A model generated the notes under the pieces. The model was not told where the DNA came from and searched no databases. It worked only from the letters and a program-made list of their open reading frames with translations. This document shows positions 53,916 through 64,000 of a stretch of DNA of 64,000 nucleotides, one piece after another. Every line of letters begins with the position of its first letter. Within the stretch, counting starts at the first letter, position 1. Source of the DNA: Undaria pinnatifida (Eukaryota; Sar; Phaeophyceae; Laminariales; Alariaceae); assembly GCA_012845835.1 (NCBI GenBank), contig JABAKD010000016.1, forward strand, positions 10,475,007 to 10,539,006, written 5' to 3'. The position numbers and the translations under genes were made by a program.

Positions 53916-54100
53916 GACATCGCTAATTATAAGAAAGATATACGTATTGCCAAATACAGCAGGCGAGGTGATGTGGTCATGCACTGCCACCGCCATCATG
54001 TAGTTACCATGATTTTCTGACATCGCTAATTATAAGAAAGAGATACGTATTACCAAATACAACATGCGAGGTGATGTGGTCATGCAAGGTCACCGCCATT
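53916..54100. repeat. 103-bp tandem duplication
   Basis: Copies begin at 53,916 and 54,019 with GACATCGCTAATTATAAGAA and share GGCGAGGTGATGTGGTCATGC-like ends. A third, diverged copy of the same block lies at about 54,402-54,470, just before the next full 300-bp repeat. Confidence 0.8.
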
Positions 54101-54142
54101 GAGCACGAGAGGGAGAAATGCGAATCGTCAGTGTTTTGAAAG

Positions 54143-54228
54143 GAACGCTTGGTGTACACGCGCTCAACTACGTGACATCGTTAGGGACGCTTGGTGTACA
54201 CGCGCTCAATTACTTGACCTCGTTAGTC
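54143..54228. repeat. 42-bp tandem duplication
   Basis: Two copies of a block containing ACGCTTGGTGTACACGCGCT, starting near 54,145 and 54,187. Confidence 0.8.
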
Positions 54229-54473
54229 ATACTTCGCTTGGCATAGGTTGGGAGGCGATCATGCAGACGGTATGTACGAAACACCGTACGTAATGGGTTG
54301 GTAGTGTGGTTTACCGCATTTTTAACATATATATATATCTGTCTGTGCTTCCTTTTCAAATTATTATTGTCTCAAATGTACGATTTCACGCCCATGATCT
54401 GAGGTCGCCAATTTTAAGACAGGGATACATCTTACAACTACAGCAGGCGGGGTGGGCATGCGATGTCATATAT

Positions 54474-54770
54474 ATTATAAAAAATGAAAATACACTCCAG
54501 CTGTGAGATCGAAGATTTCGTCGAAACTCATCTTTGCAAGCTGTGTGTGATACTCCGATCGCGCGCATTACGAGTTGTGTGTCCTCATTAAGGATATAGG
54601 TCGGCGACTCCCCTTACAACTACAGTGTAGCTATCAGGGTCAACAGGATGATTTTAGTCAGTCTGTGCGCGGAAACTATCAAACCCGTTTCTGAGGGGGA
54701 CAAAATCTGACAGCTATGAAGGGAAATGTATCCTTTTATCAAGTGAATCTTGTAAGTCGAATAACCGGTG
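54474..54770 (+). repeat. 300-bp dispersed repeat, full single copy
   Basis: Nearly identical to 34,728-35,025 and, inverted, to 31,768-32,062. It lacks the G-rich extension of those copies, so the 300-bp block is probably the mobile unit. Non-coding, no clear inverted ends; AT-rich flanks (ATATAT) prevent a firm call on target duplication. Confidence 0.8.
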
Positions 54771-56430
54771 ATATATGTGATATATGTATTACCGTAACTA
54801 TTAGTATGAATGCATGCCAGGCATCAAGAAGCAGATTACCGAATGCTCAAATCGTGCTTCGGTAGTACAGGGTAGCATTATTTGCCAAACTAAGATAGGC
54901 ACCCCGCTGATATCCGATTGTAATTATCTCGCATGACGTATCGGAGACCCTTGAAAGTTCGCAGAAAGTCTAGGTACCTTCGAGCTCGGTCGCGTCAACT
55001 CGCAGACCAGTTAGCAAGCGGGACACTCCTAATCTACCACAACAGGTCATAGTTATCCTTGCAGCTCCAACTCCACCCTGACTACGAGTCTCTATCGCAC
55101 ACACGCAAATACCCAGTCAATCATATAAGAAATTAGACGTGAAGTTTGTCCCTAAAGGATCCTGCATGTTACCGACGGCATCACGAGTTCATTGGTAGCA
55201 ACGCACGACGAACATTCAGTCCCTCTCCCACCCTGCTCGGCGAACAAAGCATCCAACCACAGCTCGAGCGTAGCTGCAACTCATACTCCATGAACAACGC
55301 AAATAAAAAACCCGAGAATGTTCAACGGACAGTGTCTCTGTCGTGTGCCTGAGTATCACCCCCCCCCCTTCCCCCCGCGCTCTGTCACACGACAGGCGGG
55401 ACATCGCAGATCGAGAAATAAAGCATCACGTTGCAATATTTTAATCCAGCACGACTCCGAAAAACATAAGACCTCCAAATAAACTCAAGTCCTGATCCGC
55501 AAACCAGAACCAGTCTCCATTTCCGCTGAAACAACAAACTCGAACCCCCTCTTCCTGTCACTTTTAGACAAGAGTTATAAAAGGCATATAGCATTTCGCC
55601 CACAGGTGCCGCGTATAGACTCAGCTGTGAAGTTTCGTCTCCTTGTCCTGCTGCATACGATATTTTTCAAATACGTCACGTGTAAGGAAATCGCATAAAG
55701 CAGGCCAGAGTCCAAGATCCAATGGCTCAACTCAAGTGCACCCCATCTACCAGGCACACAACACGCGGTGCTTGTATGATGTTATTTCCATGCTGATACC
55801 GCGAGAATTTTGCACTAATAGTCTAGCCGAAATACCACTATATCTAAGAGAGTGACCAAATATCTACTGCGTTGCGCAGTGTCGCTGAGCGTGCTTGAAT
55901 ATGCATTGCGGTTTTGATGTGTTCAATAGTCACGCGGTCTGCCCTCAGGCCGTGACGAGCACAATAAAGTAGGCATCTGTGGCCAAGGTGAGCAGGAGTC
56001 CATCCTCATACAAGCGGTGTCGGTATATCACGGCACTTGTGTCTCGTATCATTTTGTCCCCGACCCTGCTCGTATCGTGTTGTCAAAGAGTATTTTCCAC
56101 GCGCATGAGTCGCACCGTTTGGTCACGGGCTAAACCCGACAGGCCATCACACAGTTGCTTTACTTTAGCAGCCGACGACAGATACTCAAGACCGGTAACC
56201 CCTCGCCCCATGGAATAAACCCAATATCCGGCGACCAGTATCTAGCCGCCGCCAACTGCAAATACAATCCATTGTATGCTGTATATCAAAAACGTAATTA
56301 ATGAAATTGCCTTGTAAATATCATGGCTGCCATCCGAGAACATGCAGAGTAGTATGCGCTCCAACGTGGATTGCCCCCGAACATGGGCGAGAAAGTAGAT
56401 AGTCAAGGGAAGCCTGCAAAAAAATGGGAG
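54771..56430. other. Unannotated spacer
   Basis: No gene supported; only short frames on both strands. The end next to 56,430 is the downstream flank of the membrane-protein gene. Confidence 0.4.
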
Positions 56431-56434
56431 TCAA

Positions 56435-57826
56435 CTACGTTTCCATGATGTCATCCTGCGGAGGAACAACACCGACGTACATTCTGCCACCGTTTGAAAA
56501 TGAACGAGCGACAGGAAAACCAGAACACGTACCGCTAGCAATTTTGGACAAACCGTTGTAGGTACAAAGCCCATTTGAAGCACCAAAGAAAATCGATCCA
56601 ATATTGAGCGCAATAACCACAACTCCAAATATCGAGGCCAGTGCAACAAACCAAGAACTGACTACTGTTACTTCTCTTTCTGAACTCTTGAAAGGATAGT
56701 CTTGTGGAGAAGTGGGTTTCTTGTACTCGGTGAAGACGTTCCCGTTTAGCTCGGGAAGGGTAGGCCAACTCTCTTCCGAACCAGCGAGGTTACCGTACGC
56801 CAAGAAATCGAAATCGTCAGTTGTACCCTCGGTTTCCAAAAAGGATTCGGAGGAGCTGTAGCATTCAGACATAGTGTCACATGCATCGCTGACCAGGAGC
56901 ATGGAAACTATGGCTCCCAAGGAGAACTCAGAAAACCTGAAATGCCCTTTCCTAAACGGACCCTGCAAATAGTTGTTGCTCCCGATCGCTTTATTGGTCA
57001 GCTCGGTCGCTACGGAGTACACGTAGTGTTCGTCTTCTACCGAAACAGAAATCGCAGCACTCTCGGCTCCAAGTCCACGATACCCTGAATTGTTAAAAAT
57101 TACAACTCGAGATTCTTCGCCACGGTACGATTGCCCCAACGCGTAATGTATGGTGAGAGAATCACTGTAACCTGCCGCAACACCACCACCAAAGCTATTA
57201 GCCCAATTCACTTCCTCGTATTTACACTGTTCAACAACTGTATCCAAATCAATCGCCAAATCTCCAGCGGAATCAATCGTCCACTCGGCCGAGCCAAGCC
57301 AAGATTGAGTGCATTCAAACACGTCGAATCTGTCCATTGAAGTTGCAGAATTATTTTCCCCTGTTCCAATGGAAGGTAAACCATTCTTAATCATCTTGTA
57401 ATCGTCGTGAACTTCAAGCGAAATACAAGAGCGAACTGCCGCACCAAAGATATTAGGAACCGGACCATCAGTAGAGAAGAGCTCACTGGAGTTGCCCGAA
57501 GAAAAACGACGCCCTCCACCCAGCGTCAACGCGGGTGTTTCCGAATACACTGGGGCTGAAACACCGAGCAAGCCAAACTCTAAAGTAGCCGCTATCAGCT
57601 GAGCCAGTGCAGTAAGAAACAATGTCCAGAATCCCACGTAATTCCGTACAGAGTTCATTGACCTCCTGCTAACTCTGACGGCCTTGCCGGATTCAATATG
57701 CTTCTCTATGGACTTACTCATGAGCCGAGGATAGGTAAGAGAAGTTATAGTGTAGAGCGCAAGGGCGATGACCATACCCGCCAGACCAGAGACAATATCA
57801 CTCGAAAGACCCAGAGTGAATGCCAT
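56435..57826 (-). CDS. Three-pass membrane protein, tandem gene 1
   Basis: An intact 463-codon intronless gene. Predicted membrane segments lie at about 10-32, 64-89 and 391-415. Between the second and third is a region of about 300 residues, with GGGRRFSSGN at its start, Cys-containing blocks (AVRSCIS, VFECTQSWLGSAEW) and possible N-glycosylation sites, probably outside the membrane. The C-terminal 48 residues are polar. The upstream neighbour is a paralogue through its whole length, which shows that the frame is real. The Met at 57,826 matches the paralogue's start (MAFTLGLSSDI against MAMVFGLSSDI). Only 92 bp separate it from the neighbour's stop. I do not recognise the family; receptor, channel and structural roles are all possible. 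Confidence 0.85.
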   Translation of the reverse strand: MAFTLGLSSDIVSGLAGMVIALALYTITSLTYPRLMSKSIEKHIESGKAVRVSRRSMNSVRNYVGFWTLFLTALAQLIAATLEFGLLGVSAPVYSETPALTLGGGRRFSSGNSSELFSTDGPVPNIFGAAVRSCISLEVHDDYKMIKNGLPSIGTGENNSATSMDRFDVFECTQSWLGSAEWTIDSAGDLAIDLDTVVEQCKYEEVNWANSFGGGVAAGYSDSLTIHYALGQSYRGEESRVVIFNNSGYRGLGAESAAISVSVEDEHYVYSVATELTNKAIGSNNYLQGPFRKGHFRFSEFSLGAIVSMLLVSDACDTMSECYSSSESFLETEGTTDDFDFLAYGNLAGSEESWPTLPELNGNVFTEYKKPTSPQDYPFKSSEREVTVVSSWFVALASIFGVVVIALNIGSIFFGASNGLCTYNGLSKIASGTCSGFPVARSFSNGGRMYVGVVPPQDDIMET

Positions 57827-57918
57827 CCTACCAGCTCCCTGGGACAGCTCTCTGTGGCAGACACATCAAAATGGCAGACGAGGGGGAAGGTTTACACACA
57901 TGGTGTGTTGTCACCTGG

Positions 57919-59309
57919 TTAGGAATTCTGCGCTGGTTCTTCCCGGAAATTTCGGGATACTTCATCCCGGACGAGCCCAATGCGTCTCGTTTCACCACTA
58001 CCAATCAGAGAAATAACCGAAAATGCAGCTGGATTTTCACTGTCTCTCAATGTACGAGATAACCCGTCGTAGGTCCAAAACCCCTGCTTTTTCCCAACCG
58101 TCAGTGACGCTATGGAAAGCAAAGCTACCAAAGATACCAGAATGCATGCCAGGGGGACAAACCACGACCGTATCAGCGTAGAGTCACGAGTGCCTTTCTT
58201 GAATGTGTAAAGTTCAGGTTGGGTACTCTTTTCCGTCTCCGTGTAGGTCACGCCATCATAGGAAAGATCAGGCCAGTCCTTCTCGGACCCCTGTGGGTTG
58301 TAGTACATCAAAGCCGACCCGCTCGTGATTTCGCTCTGAAACCACACACTGGAGAAGAAGTACACGTCGCCAAGGGTGTCATCGAAATACCAAGCCTCCA
58401 TTATCAACACTATGGACACAATGCCCGACAGGGAATACTCAGAAGATCTGTAATGACCTTGCAAAAAACGGCCGGATAAAGATTTTGCGTCTTCGCTATG
58501 CTCCATGCTGTTTGATAAAGAATACACGTAGTATCTATCTTCTTCCGATATCGATATGCCGGTGACACCACTCCGTGTAATGTTTACAAGGACAACCGGG
58601 GAGTCTTCTCCTCTGAACGATGTCCCCGAACCGTACGAGATAGTGACATTCCGACCCCACACGGAGGCTGCAGCTCCAGGTACGTACCCCCAAGAGGCGT
58701 CTTCGTATCTAACCTGTTCGGTTACAGAATCCATTGGAATTTCAAGGCTTCCAGCAGCATCTATGGACCACTCTGCCGAACCAATCCAAGATGACGCGTG
58801 CACTCGAATACGTCGAAGGTTTCGATTGACTTCTCAGAAGAATTCACGGCTATGGCCGGATACTGGTTTTTAATCATGTAAAAGTCGGAAGTAATTTCCG
58901 TAGTGATACACGACCCAATGGCTGCGTCGAAGAAGTAGGGCAGAGGATAATCACCGTCCAAAAATATACTGCCATTGCCATATCCAAAACGACGCCCGCC
59001 TCCGAGAACCACGGAGGGCATTACGGACGACAGAGGTTCAGTGAATCCCAGAACACCGAACTCCAAAATGAAAGCTGCCAACCAAACCAAGATCGTCAAA
59101 AACTTGGTAAAGAAACCGGACCAGTTATAAACCTTGTTGATGGACCTCGTACTGACTTCGATGGATTTTCCACTCCACACAGAATCAAGCAAGGATTTCC
59201 CAATGAGTCTGGGATAGACAAAGGAGAAGATTACCCAATTAACTGCGGCTAGTATGAGCGTCAAAACACCACCGAAGATGTCGCTCGAAAGGCCGAAGAC
59301 CATCGCCAT
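57919..59309 (-). pseudogene. Three-pass membrane protein, tandem gene 2, frameshifted
   Basis: A paralogue of the 463-codon gene downstream. The first 175 residues read in one frame (58,761-59,309) and the last 290 in another (57,919-58,803). The break lies in the conserved VFECT...SW.GSAEW block near 58,798. There the paralogue has 12 bases between the shared ACN codon and TGG, and this gene has 14, so 2 bp were gained. All three membrane segments and the GGGRRF motif are kept, and the rest of both frames is open, which suggests a recent or technical break. There is no consensus intron at this spot. Confidence 0.8.
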
Positions 59310-61780
59310 TGTCCTGCTGTGGGGTATAAACTGTCAAGTGGCACAAGGAAAAGAAGAGGGCAGAAGAGGGGCACATCAGATGCGCATTTCACATTATTCT
59401 TCAATATCTAAAGAAATAAAAGAAAGCGCATCTCTTGTACCCCGTAGTTCACCGGTACTATCGCTATCATGAGAAGTACCAATGCCGCTTTTGGGATAAC
59501 GCTTATCGTACCCCTCGCTTCACGTTCGTTCTCTGCACTTTTTCTTAACAAAACGGAGGGTTCATGTTTTTTACGCTTGCAGACAAGTCTGGTTTTACTA
59601 TATGGTATTGACGTGTGTGACGGTAGCATATTCGGAGATGCGGTAGAACTAGTCGTTTCCCGAAAGGGTATCAAAAATGGTATATGAACGCCACTCTGGG
59701 GTCTCGTATTCCAAACTGTGACCAACGGGGCAAGTCCCCCTGTGCCAGTTCATGGTGTTCTGTTAATAATATACATTGGTGATAATATCTACCCTGTCTC
59801 CGTTCCCCTTGCCGCCTCGGTAAGGCATGCTGCGAAGCATGCTCTAGCAGGCTTGTAGCGAGTGGGGGGGTCTTTCTGGCGGGTGTAAAGCCGAACTCAC
59901 CCTCAAGGAGTGATACCTTCTTGCTGCTGCGTGTGGCCGCGAGGCTTAGGCGTGGCGGTAGAGTTGGGTCGTACGTGGTGCGTTAGGTATGGTCACCTAC
60001 GATTCGAGCGTCTTTTTAGGCAGCAGTGGCGGAGCAGCAATGCTTAATCGGGATGCTCGTGCGCGAAGGCAGGCGCCACCACGAACCACGCTGCGGCGCC
60101 GTCTCGGTTTGGGTTGAGGGGACTGCGCCGGCAGGAGGCTGGATTCGACGACGAAGGAAGAGGGCGACTGCCCGTCGACAGGAGGGGAAGAGACGGATTG
60201 AACTCTCCCTGAACGAGAATTTTTGTTTTTCAGGTCGGCACCGCAAGCTGCGTGGAGCATTTTGTTTTTTTTGGGACGGGGGAGAAGGGGAACCGATTGG
60301 AATTGAGTGTGAACGAGAGCAAGTGCGAAGGAGCGGGCCGAGTGAGCTAAGGCGATGAGGCGGCCATGGAGAACCACAGCAGGAGGATGGCAAACGGAGA
60401 CCCACGACCCGCACGCACACCATCATCATGAGAGCAGCGATCGTTTTTTTTCAGGGTTTTTTTACGAGGCAGTTGCACAACATGTTACTTACGTCACTGA
60501 TATTTGTAGAGTTCGTAGAAGAGTTGTATACCCTTCATGGGGAACGAACCCCCGCAATTTTCAATTTTCAGGCACGGGCGTCGTAGCTGCGCTGCAACCT
60601 GTCGAATATCTCGGGAAGGCGGGGCGATCATTGATGTTTGTATTGTGGTTTTTGGTTCGGTTGTTCTTGTTTCACTACATGCCCGCGGGTCTTCACTCTG
60701 ACGGCACTCCAGACAGCAGGCGCGTTCGTCTGTGCTCACGATTACCGTGCGGTTCGTACGGTTCAGACAGCCCAACCGCTGTAGTTTGTAGCCGCGAGAT
60801 TGTTAGTTGTGGGAACGGGGGAACTGCATGCTGTAGTTGAGTGGATACCCGCGGCCATGTGAGTTCAGTTTGCACATTGGATATTTTCACTTGTGCGCCT
60901 TCGTATCGTGCGTTTTAGGCGGGAAAGCGTAGTATTTACCGAACGAATTTTGATTTCTTTTGGTTTTTCGGATCTTCCTAGGGCTCCAGCACCTTTGTGT
61001 GACCACGGACTTTAGTTTTTTAGTCACAAGAGTTAATGTGATAAAACAACAACAACAACAACAACGTACATCTTCTCTTCTCATCACGATGCCGGCACGA
61101 TGCCGGCACGGGTGTCGAGACCCTTCTCCTCGTGATCGAGCCGAGAAACCCTGCACTCCGGCATACTGTTTTATCCGCTATGTTAGCATGATCGATAAAC
61201 CCGGTGGTGGGGTGCAGACTTGCTCGCGGTAACAGAAGTCACGATATCCGGTGTTCTATCAGGCGGGGAACAGAGAAAAATGTAGATGTATAACGTGCGA
61301 CTGGGGGGCTTTGCCTCTCAGTCACGCGGTGACCCCAACCATGACCATGAGATATATTAGAGGCTACATATTATGCGTATTTTACTTGCTCCGGGAACCA
61401 TAGATTCTACCGCATCTCCGAAGATACGATACAGTTTTACAAACCACAAATAATATACCCATCAGGCTGTGGTACAAGCACATACCAGCATTCCCCTTGA
61501 TTGTAATACAGTCATGACTAAGTCCATTCGAACCGACTACCAAAACATGACGAACGGGGCAAGCCCCCCTTTGTCAGTTCATAGTGTTACTTTAATGTAC
61601 ATAGTCTATACATATTAGTGATAATATCTGCAGCTTTTCTTCTCTTGATGATGCTGACACGAGTGGCGGGAGCCTTCTCCCCGTGATCGAGCTCAGCCAG
61701 CCTGCACCCCGTTATATTGTTTTATCCGCTATGCTGGTACGATTGGACGACGGGATACAGCGTTAACGGCAGGGCAAGAC
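59310..61780. other. Spacer with short dispersed duplications
   Basis: No gene supported. The segment 59,722-59,795 (ACGGGGCAAGTCCCCC...GTGATAATATCT) recurs at 61,552-61,633. The segment 61,080-61,205 (CGTGATCGAGC...TTTTATCCGCTATG) recurs at 61,640-61,740. The two pairs lie next to each other on the right side, so they may be parts of one repeat. A CAA microsatellite lies at 61,044-61,065. Confidence 0.5.
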
Positions 61781-61962
61781 AGCATGGAGGCAACGATTGT
61801 TCGACTCAGCCCAATTCGCCTAGGTATAGCCTATCGTGCGAGGTAGTTAAACTCCAACGTAGATGGATATACAAGCATGGAGGCAACGATTGTTCGACTC
61901 AGCCCAATTCGCCTAGGTATAGCCTATCGTGCGAGGTAGTTAAACTCCAACGTAGATGGATA
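61781..61962. repeat. 93-bp tandem duplication abutting the palindrome
   Basis: Copies begin at 61,781 and 61,874 (AGCATGGAGGCAACGATTG) and are almost identical. The second ends at GATGGATAC, one base from the edge of the palindrome at 61,964. Confidence 0.9.
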
Positions 61963-61963
61963 C

Positions 61964-62572
61964 CTGCTTCGAAAGAGTCACTTTAGTGAGTGGTGCACCC
62001 GGCGGAGAGCTCCTCGCCCATGCTTCGCTCGGCACCCCCGTGCTGAACGCCGACAAGGAGCTGCCTTCGTCGAGCCTGCCCCGCTTCGAGGGGGTGTTGC
62101 TATAAGAGGGAGTCTGGGGTAGGGAAGGGAGCGGGGCGGGTAGGTTGTTCTCCTCGATGTCTGGCAGGTGCCTTGGGAGTGCTGTTGGGAGGACTTCGAA
62201 TCCTTCCGCCCCCCGGAGGCCGCCATGGTTCGGGCTCCACCACAAGTACTCGAGAGCCGCCTGCAGCCAAGCTCGCTGCGTCCGCCGAAGAATGACCGAT
62301 GCGGTACCCCCAGCGCCGGCCGACGTGGTCGCCAACGACAGCAGCGCCGGCGGGTTGTCAGCCGACGATGCGCCGATGCACTCCAGGCAGACCGCCATGA
62401 GCTGCTCCGAAAGGAGCGAGTCAGCTAAAGCGGCCGGTGTCGCCAGAACTTTGGCCGGGCGCCACACCTGGGCTCCTTCCTCCTCCGAGGTCACCGCGGC
62501 GGTGATGGCCTCGAAAGAGTTGAGCGCCGCGACCGAGTTGAGGTCGATGACAGGTGGGTGGTTGCGAGCCAT
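61964..62572 (-). CDS. Unknown protein, palindrome gene, left copy (first exon)
   Basis: A 203-codon exon from ATG to a candidate splice donor CAG|GTATCC at 61,964/61,963. The frame would stop 24 bp later if unspliced. The product starts MARNHPPV. It has an Ala/Leu-rich helical first half with a conserved-looking VCLECIGASSADNPPALLSL, then a Trp-containing middle (AWLQAALEYLWW), and a Pro/Ser/Arg-rich tail (SKRGRLDEGSSLSAFSTG) that may be a nuclear-type basic patch. No family is recognised. It is about 93% identical to the right copy, with substitutions concentrated near the N-terminus. The second exon was not identified; the region immediately beyond is a 93-bp tandem repeat. Confidence 0.7.
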
Positions 62573-62723
62573 GGGTCGCAGTGGTTGGATACAGGCCGGC
62601 GTGGTAACGGCGGCCTTGTCCGGCTGCTGAGCTAACTGTGGTCGAGATCCAGCTTCTATCTGTTCTTGTTGGGGAATCTTGGGCTAAAAAAAAGTGAGAG
62701 GGGCGGCCAGTTCCCGATCATGT

Positions 62724-62731
62724 CTTTTATA
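62724..62731 (-). promoter_or_regulatory. TATA box of the left palindrome gene
   Basis: TATAAAAG on the minus strand, about 155 bp upstream of the left ATG. A GTGACGTCAC palindrome (the CRE/bZIP core TGACGTCA) sits 10 bp further upstream at 62,741-62,750. Confidence 0.65.
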
Positions 62732-62740
62732 TATCACAAG

Positions 62741-62750
62741 GTGACGTCAC
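62741..62750. promoter_or_regulatory. CRE-like site GTGACGTCAC
   Basis: A perfect 10-bp palindrome matching the bZIP/CREB consensus. The corresponding place on the right arm (GGTCACACTATT) has lost it, so the two divergent genes may differ in regulation. Confidence 0.5.
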
Positions 62751-62839
62751 GTCTGGGATCGTTTCTATATCTGTGTCGGATACTGCTAGATTATCCGGAA
62801 CGGAGATAGGAACGATCGCAATAGTGTGACCTTGTGACA

Positions 62840-62847
62840 TATAAAAG
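62840..62847 (+). promoter_or_regulatory. TATA box of the right palindrome gene
   Basis: TATAAAAG about 160 bp upstream of the right ATG, mirroring the left box. About 108 bp separate the two boxes, giving a compact bidirectional promoter. Confidence 0.65.
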
Positions 62848-63004
62848 GCATGATCGGGAACTGGCCGCCCCTCCGGAGTTCACCTCTGTTTAGCCCAAGC
62901 TTCCCCAACCAAAACAGATAGAAGCTGGATCTCGACCACAGTTAGCTCAGCAGCCGGACAAAGCCGCCGTTGCCACGCCGGCTTGTATCCAAACACTGCG
63001 ACCC

Positions 63005-63613
63005 ATGGCTCGCAACCACCCCCCTGTCGGCGACCTCAACTCGGTCGCGGCGTTCACCTCTTTCGAGGCCGTCGCCGCCGCGGTGACCTCGGAGGAGGAA
63101 GGAGCACGGGTGTGGCTCCCGGTCAAAGTTCTGGCGACACCGGCCGCTTTAGCTGACTCGCTCCTTTCGGAGCAGCTCATGGTGGTCTGCCTGGAATGCA
63201 TCGGCGCATCGTCGGCTGACAACCCGCCGGCGCTGCTGTCGTTGGCGATCACGGCGGCAGGCGCTGGGGGTACCGCATCGGTCATTCTTCGGCGGACGCA
63301 GCGAGCTTGGCTGCAGGCGACTCTCGAGTACTTGTGGTGCAGCCCGAACCATGGCGGCCTCCGGGGGGCGGAAGGATTCGAAGTCCTCCCAACAGCACTC
63401 CCAAGGCACCTGCCAGACATCGAGGAGAACAACCTACCCGCCCCGCTCCCTTCCCTACCCCCGACTCTCTCTTATAGCGACACCCCCTCGAAGCGGGGCA
63501 GGCTCGACGAAGGCAGCTCCTTGTCGGCGTTCAGCACGGGATCGCCGAGTAAAGCATGGACGAGGAGCTCTCCGCCGGGAGCACCACTCACGAAAGTGAC
63601 TCTTTCGAAGCAG
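63005..63613 (+). CDS. Unknown protein, palindrome gene, right copy (first exon)
   Basis: A 203-codon exon ending at a candidate donor CAG|GTGAGC (63,613/63,614), a near-consensus site. Unspliced, the frame would run on to a stop at 63,653. It encodes the same protein as the left copy with about 14 replacements and no indel, so both have been under some constraint or the duplication is recent. The Met context (ACCCATGG) is a reasonable start. The downstream exon is not recognised before the end of the window. Confidence 0.72.
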
Positions 63614-63655
63614 GTGAGCGTGAAATTTATTTCGAGAATACAGAACACGGAGTAA

Positions 63656-64000
63656 CAAATTTTCCTGTCCAGACCGCTCTTACACGGTGTTACATACCGC
63701 TTCACGCTCCCACATCATAACGGGTCGGGTCACTTCAATGTTTCTCTGAGAGTTTGTCGGTTTGGGGAAGGACATGCAATGTTAATGAGATCGCGCCACA
63801 AGGGTTACACTACGAAGCAAACCCTACAAGCGGGGTTCAAGCGTATCAGGCCAGTACAACTACTGCAGTACACAAATCCCTCAGTAACGGAACGAACACC
63901 GGAGGCACTGCTACCACCAACGCCTAGCCCTGCCGTTCCCCAACGGACTTCAGATATCCGTCTAAGTTCGAGTTCAACAACCTCGCACGACAGGATATAC
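63656..64000. other. Window end, nothing recognised
   Basis: Probable intron or flank of the right palindrome gene. No repeat or clear acceptor-exon pair can be assigned. Confidence 0.4.

Larger units (their letters stand above)
61964..63613. repeat. Near-perfect 1.65-kb palindrome
   Basis: Arms of about 825 bp are reverse complements with a few percent difference, centred between 62,788 and 62,789 (GGATACTGCTAGATTATCC). The two start codons (62,572 and 63,005) and the two ends (61,964 and 63,613) are equally far from the centre. There is no sizeable spacer. Small indels occur only in the non-coding part. Confidence 0.92.

Noticed and set aside
60520-60615. tRNA-like sequence on the minus strand near GGGGGTTCGTTCCCC
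   Set aside because: The loop lacks the conserved A58 and no acceptor stem pairs; no second copy in the window supports a SINE.

Overview
This window is nuclear DNA from a eukaryote. A Ty3/gypsy chromodomain retrotransposon, other LTR elements, tRNA-promoter-like short elements, TATA-box promoters and probable spliceosomal donor sites all argue against a bacterial or organellar source. Balanced base composition, few genes and heavy nested repeats would suit a macroalga or other large-genome protist. No marker fixes the lineage, so I name no species.

About 85-90% of the window is repetitive. Positions 1-11,080 hold a tRNA-like SINE, two terminal-repeat miniature elements (TRIMs) and a 2.46-kb non-autonomous LTR element. 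The last two sit inside a diverged large repeat (copy A) that opens with arrays of an 11-bp CATGGG-rich motif. Positions 11,081-27,280 are one complete 16.2-kb Ty3/gypsy element on the minus strand, with its 4-bp target duplication intact. It also inserted into copy A, which resumes at 27,281. In order of transcription it has a 5' LTR (itself invaded by TRIM sequence), a primer-binding site, a 3.8-kb leader with an 84-bp satellite, gag with a zinc knuckle, a NADAR (YbiA-like) domain, aspartic protease, reverse transcriptase, RNase H, integrase, a chromodomain and a Tudor-like tail, and a 3' LTR. The NADAR cassette between gag and protease is the most unusual item here.

Positions 28,000-43,600 hold a solo LTR, a large AT-rich low-complexity island, homopolymer G/C tracts bounding an inverted repeat, a second SINE copy, microsatellites and only weak coding candidates. 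Positions 43,650-53,620 hold copy B of the large repeat. It lacks the insertions found in copy A and so supplies empty sites that confirm them. An 11-bp array in the opposite orientation follows.

The cellular genes are near the right end. Two tandem genes for a three-pass membrane protein lie 92 bp apart on the minus strand (56.4-59.3 kb), the upstream one broken by a 2-bp frameshift. At 61.96-63.61 kb a near-perfect 1.65-kb palindrome carries two divergent copies of an unknown gene, with TATA boxes facing outward from the centre and homology that stops exactly at candidate splice donors on both sides.

All alignments were made by eye from the sequence. Family names rest on motif recognition, not on searches.
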